Assembly (NCBI RefSeq): GCF_051020985.1
Contig: NC_134999.1
Coordinates: 28,801,160 to 28,865,159 of the forward strand
Origin: Nomia melanderi
Taxonomy: Eukaryota > Arthropoda > Insecta > Hymenoptera > Halictidae
Direction: 5' to 3'
DNA: 64,000 nucleotides
Within the stretch, counting starts at the first letter, position 1. Each line of letters begins with the position of its first letter. Made by a program: the position numbers and the translations under genes. The notes under the pieces are model-generated. The model made no database searches. It was not told where the DNA came from and was given only the letters and a program-made list of their open reading frames with translations. Shown in pieces: positions 59,393-64,000 of this stretch.

Positions 59393-59779
59393 CGCACAAT
59401 GCGCACCCTGAATACCGACGGGACCAATCGACAGCCCCTCGCGTGATCTTCGAATCGCGTTCGAGGCAACTACGCTGTCCCTCTCTGATGGAGGCTGGAT
59501 GAAAGTGGACGAAAGCACCGTTTCTACTTGCAGTTGTGTGCGCATTTACAGCTTAACACTTTGCTGTCGGAAGACTGCAAACACAGCCTGAAATAAAATG
59601 AATATTGTAATTTGGATGATCTCGATTATTGAGAATAAAGAGGACACTATTGGGAATAACCTCAGTTCAGTCTGGGTATAAGCGGCAAGATAAGTAATAC
59701 CTACCTGGAGTTGATCACTAGAGGTTCATAAAAGTGGAAGAGAACGTGTGCAATGTATTAAGGCAGTTGAGTCCTGCTG

Positions 59780-60004
59780 ATGGGTGCGGATCTATTGAGT
59801 TTAGGAGCGACTATAAGAAATCCTTTCAGACCAAAAGAGTCGAGTTTTCTTGAAATCCCAACTTTAGAGGAGTTGCTAGCTTCAGGTACCATTTTTGGTG
59901 AATTAAGCAGTGGCATATATCTGGAGATTTTTCGTGAGAATTTTGGTACTCTAATGAACGACCATAGACCTGATACGGTACTCCGGCTAAATATCAGCTG
60001 CTGA
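59780..60004 (+). pseudogene. Possible fragment of an old coding sequence
   Basis: The 74-codon frame has balanced, protein-like composition, unlike the AT-biased chance frames around it, and includes PTLEELLASGTIFGELSSG. A 'leu-glu-glu-leu-leu-x-ser-gly' block followed by a glycine-ending segment occurs in the ligand-binding region of insect ionotropic receptors, so a remnant of such a gene is one option. There are no clear splice sites and the similarity is only a visual impression. It could equally be chance. Confidence 0.2.
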
Positions 60005-60207
60005 AAGCCAGAGATTGCACTACATTGCACTGATATGATTTTGATCGTTTAATACACCGAAATACTCAACGAACTCAAAAATAAAATAATTGAATACCTT
60101 CGAATATTGAAATATTCAAATAAAACTAAAATATTCAAGTACTCAAAAGGAACAAGGTTTTTCCATGTTCCTTTTGGATTTGTATTGTAAACGTCGTCAG
60201 TTACTGT

Positions 60208-60289
60208 TTAACACGTTGCATCAATGAAGAACAAACTGAAAAGCGATGGTTTAAAACTCCCAGCTTACGTAAGACCAGGAATGTGTTAA
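60208..60289. mobile_element. 82-bp TTAA element remnant
   Basis: TTAACACGTTGC at the left, GACCAGGAATGTGTTAA at the right. The ends share only about 8 bases, but the right end resembles that of the J element at 56250. Confidence 0.4.
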
Positions 60290-60889
60290 TTATGTTTATT
60301 TGATGGAAAACAGTTGAAGGACAAGAGTTAATAAAAGAAGAAGAAAGGGATATGAGGGAGGAAGCATGAGGATGGCACAAGAGAAATTATGATAATGCAA
60401 GCGACAAAATGGCGGATGTTGCGACAAACGATGTTTCTGAGAGACACTGTGGCTGCAGCACACGAGCATTGGTTTTGACACCTATGATTAATTATAAGAA
60501 GTGCTTCTAGCATCAGAAGACAATAGGGATCCCTACGAAAAAGATGAATGATACAAAACTGCAACTGTATCGCATAACATTCAGAACGCAGAAAAAGAAA
60601 CGTATTTATTTTCATAAATATACTTTATTTCTTGTTAGATATCAACAATATCTATAATGTAATAATAGTTCTTTTTAAAAAAGTGGACCATCTCTCCCCG
60701 ACTTGCCCTAACAGTTTGCAAACATATGATATTTGTATCGAAGAAAAAGATTCTTGTATTAACCATGTACAAAGAACGCCAAAATTGTTGCATCAGTCCA
60801 ATATTATAAACGCGATGAGAAGTGTCTATTAAAACACTAATACACAAATTTACGCATGCTAGTTCCATAGTTTCTTCTGTCCGCTATTG

Positions 60890-61450
60890 TCACACGCCGC
60901 AACGTTTGCCGTTCATTAACGTTGCGCAAACGTAACTCGCGGGACCACAACGTGAATCGAGCAGCTAATAGGCCGTAATGTTCTTGCCTTGATTAACGGA
61001 GAGGGAAATGTATCGAGATCTCTGTAAAATTCAAAATAGCTCGAAGAAGCGCAAAAAAAAGAAGAAGGGGAGAAGAGAGAAAAAGAAAAGCAAAACGTCT
61101 TGCGGAGTGAATTCGAGAGTCTCGGGGAATAGCCGAGGCCGTTGCGGCACGGAACGACGCGAGGACGTGTGAAAAATTGAGGGAAGTTTAGGAACCCGGG
61201 AAAAGTCCTCGTTGAATTTTCATTCGCGATGAAGAGGGGTTCCTCTGCGCCGGATCGCGGAAGGGCGAAGCACATTGTGTGATTTCAGTAAAAAAAAAGA
61301 AGAGTCCTACGGGGTCGAATAAACCGTGAACTGAATTTAAACCGGGTCGAACAGAAAATATCAAACGGAAGGTGCGAGGCAGAGTCACTCTTTCTTTTTT
61401 AATATATCCATTGTCGTTTGGAGCAGCGATTCGATCGAATACGTGTGACT
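60890..61450. other. CpG-rich block, possible regulatory region
   Basis: GC- and CpG-rich with purine-rich runs. The minus-strand frames (60916-61275, 61188-61388) lack motifs. A small inverted pair (acgtttgc, gcaaacgt) lies near 60902-60933. Confidence 0.35.
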
Positions 61451-61464
61451 TACAAGGAGAGATA

Positions 61465-61880
61465 TGGAACCCGGAAATTCAAAAAATTATGAATCTTTGT
61501 GCGTAAGTAGAGCAAGTCAAGCATAATACAGTGCAATTCCTTTTCGTATCAAATTTTACATCGAAGGGATGAAACCACCTCTTGGTGCTTTCAAATTTGT
61601 TCTTTCACGTCTATAAAATTGCAAAATTAAATTTTTCAAATTTCGCAATTTTATAAATGAAAAAGAACAATGTATATTTGGTTGAAACTTTTTTCCTCTC
61701 TCTTATCGTTCTCAAGATAATCCACGTGAAAAAAAAATTTGCATTTTCTTCAAGGGATGGTTGCGCCCCTTCAAAGTGAAGTTCGGCACGGAACAGAATT
61801 GCGATGTATTATGCTTGACTTGCTCGACTTACACGCAAAATTTCATAATTTTTTGAATTTCTGGGTTCGATACCTATCCT
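61465..61880. mobile_element. Fold-back element, about 415 bp
   Basis: The outer arms pair for about 80 bases: 'ggaacccggaaattcaaaaa' through 'agcaagtcaagcataataca' at 61466-61532 is inverted at 61800-61872. A second inner pair (gttctttcacgtctataaaattgc with gcaattttataaatgaaaaagaac) centres on about 61633. The frame 61739-61984 reads across the right arm and is not a gene. Confidence 0.75.
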
Positions 61881-61985
61881 TGTTAAACACTTACTCAATG
61901 ATTGCTAATGAGAGAGCATTTATCGTAACGGAAACTGAAAACAAATCAACGACACGAACGGGTTATGATAAGCTCAGCGAATGAA

Positions 61986-62138
61986 TTAACCAATTAGCTG
62001 TTTTTGATATACTCGTCATGAAGAAATGGCAAGGTTTTGATTATGACGAGTATACTCGTCCAATAATAGGTAACTTACCTTTTGCGACAGATTTTAGGTG
62101 CACACTTTTCAAAGAGTTCGCAGCAGCTAACTGGTTAA
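61986..62138. mobile_element. H-family TTAA element (153 bp)
   Basis: TTAACCAATTAGCTG at the left and CAGCTAACTGGTTAA at the right, TTAA on both sides. An inner inverted pair 'atactcgtcat' and 'atgacgagtat' lies at 62009-62052. The ends resemble those of the G family. Confidence 0.7.
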
Positions 62139-62199
62139 ATGTGTTATCGTCATTATAAGAATTTGACTTTTATAACGATGGATTTATAGGTGACAAATT

Positions 62200-64000
62200 A
62201 TAAAAGGGTTATGGGATGTGAAACGATCGTTGAACTATATAGGGCAGATGATAATTTATAGAAGTTAATGATCAAATTAACGTCGAATGAATTGGAATGA
62301 AGGTGACACGATTTTATTCGATTTCTAGAACTAGTTGAGAATTAATGATCATACAGGAGCGCGAGAAATATGCTCTAATTCGAGTGAAGTCGTTGAATTG
62401 AACGCATATGGCTGTTGTGACATTGTGCAGGTAATGTTGAGATATAATCAGTTCATTTCTAGAGAATTATGAAGTATGGATTAAAAAGGAGGAAATTTTT
62501 TAGGTGAACTACAATTACTAGAAAGAACGATAGGGGATTAGCCTTAGAAGAAATTGGTTTCTTTTTATATAATTAGAATTGATTACGGCCACTGGACAAT
62601 TTAAAAAAACGTATTTCGAATTGGATGATTTACGTCCACTTAAAATATGTTTCGAGTGAATGAATATATAACGATACAGATAAGATGATAAATAAAGGAT
62701 TTTTAAGAGATTCGAAAGTATGTTAGAAAACACCACTCTTAAGAATCAATAGATTATTGATTTTCTCAAGAAATTATAGTTATTAAATAAATGAGAAAAA
62801 TAAATAAGAACAAATACTAATGGTGTATCTGACGTATTACTTTAACTTTTGTGTACAATTTATATTTTGTTGCTTCTTTTTATGAAATACTTATTAATTA
62901 ATCTATGCAACTTTCTTAACTGTGATATTAAGTATTTATTAAACTAATTATAATTTTATCTATTTAAGCAAACTTTATGGTTTTACAGATTTTTATAAAA
63001 TTGGTATTAATTTCATATAAAACATGGTACATTCTTAGATAAAAATATAGAGTTAATATTGCACCAATAAAAGACAAATTAAAAACACCAATAGAAACCT
63101 GTACAAGACAATGAATGATTTTAAGTCTCATGAAGAATTTTTAGAATTTCCATTATATCAGACGACATTATACTATTTGTAAAAACAGAATTATAGTTCA
63201 CAAATTCAGTTTAGTATAAAAAGTCTTGACGACAGTTAACATAATTTTCAATTATTATTTCTTTATTGTGCAAAAGGTTATTCAAAGTAAAATAAAGATA
63301 AAATCAATAAAAATGAAAACTTACTTCAAATAATGATGCAAAATAACAAAAGAAAGAAGAATAGATCCAAATATTCAAGTTTAAACATTTTCAGTATCAA
63401 ATCTGCTAATAATCTGTTAATAACTACGAATTTATAAGTTTTAAATCGGTATTAGAACTTTATACTAAAACAGATAATGTTAAATGATTTTGACAACGTT
63501 CATTTCTAATATAATAATTTGTGGTTATAAATCCTTATAATTAGAAATCAATTACTTTTTACAATCGATGTAGAAAAATTGGCAGGTCCCAATACTCCAT
63601 CAGATTGGACGTTATCTTTTGCAGAATTAAAATAACATACAGTAGTAAATTTTTCAGTCGTTTAATCGTCCAATACCTGTATCTTGGAAATCAATAGCGT
63701 ATTTTTAAACTCTCGAAAGTTTACTGACGTAGGAATGGTGAATATTAAATAATGACTGGCCGAGAGAAACCTCGGAAATAATATTATACCTTTCGTGAAA
63801 TCAATTTCGCATTCTGGGAATAAAAATTAATATTCGTTCGTCAAACCTCGTACATCAATATTAAACCATAAATGCAAAGGAACGTAATAAAAAATTTATT
63901 TTTACTTTACAGTTATCCTCTGAACTATCTATATTGAAAACATGTTTCAAGTGGCAGTAATTTCAAATATAAAATGTTTGCAACTCAATATTTCATAATG
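62200..64000. other. AT-rich stretch to window end, no gene recognised
   Basis: Only short AT-biased frames and no repeat structure seen by eye. Confidence 0.55.

Noticed and set aside
61850..61875. tRNA-like 'gggttcgatacc' T-arm sequence
   Set aside because: No acceptor stem or anticodon arm is present around it, and it belongs to the arm of the fold-back element.
1..64000. CRISPR arrays, bacterial operons or rRNA genes
   Set aside because: No regularly spaced short direct repeats, no ribosome-binding-site gene clusters and no recognisable rRNA sequence; the splice structure shows eukaryotic DNA.

Overview
The window looks like insect nuclear DNA. It is strongly AT-rich, has large introns with GT-AG splice sites, and carries many short inverted-repeat transposons. 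A hymenopteran (bee-like) genome is my best guess, from the mix of AT-rich non-coding DNA with GC-rich exons and the abundance of TTAA-flanked elements; the species cannot be fixed from the sequence alone.

I can support only one protein-coding gene: a Kv3/Shaw-class voltage-gated potassium channel on the + strand, closest from memory to the insect Shaw-like (Shawl) paralogue. Three coding exons are clear: 19089-19424 (T1 tetramerisation domain), 37268-37462 (T1-S1 linker) and 40484-41525 (S1 to S6 and the start of the C-terminal tail). A fourth, very small exon at 44077-44141 fits the phase-1 donor at 41526 and ends in a stop codon, so it is a plausible terminal exon. A 5' non-coding part of the first coding exon probably begins at 19046, which places the promoter and any upstream non-coding exon further left, at an unidentified position. 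The three introns are about 17.8, 3.0 and 2.6 kb.

Region by region: 1-19045 is upstream AT-rich DNA with many repeats, including a composite transposon block at 15050-16127 and a cluster of ATATC-type motifs at 18187-18284. 19425-37267 is the large first intron, with a nested element at 21294-21737 and tandem repeats near 30.2-30.7 kb. 37463-44076 holds the two smaller introns and the channel core. 44141 to about 44890 may be the 3' UTR. 44891-64000 has no recognisable gene, but contains GC-rich CpG-bearing blocks (45.72-46.45, 51.38-53.49 and 60.89-61.45 kb) that may be promoters or non-coding exons, plus further repeats.

The most distinctive feature is the set of short non-autonomous elements flanked by TTAA whose ends begin CAC or CC. 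There are at least ten families, some nested inside others with the TTAA duplicated on both sides, as expected of piggyBac-type target-site use. No transposase gene is visible in the window, so any mobilising enzyme lies elsewhere.
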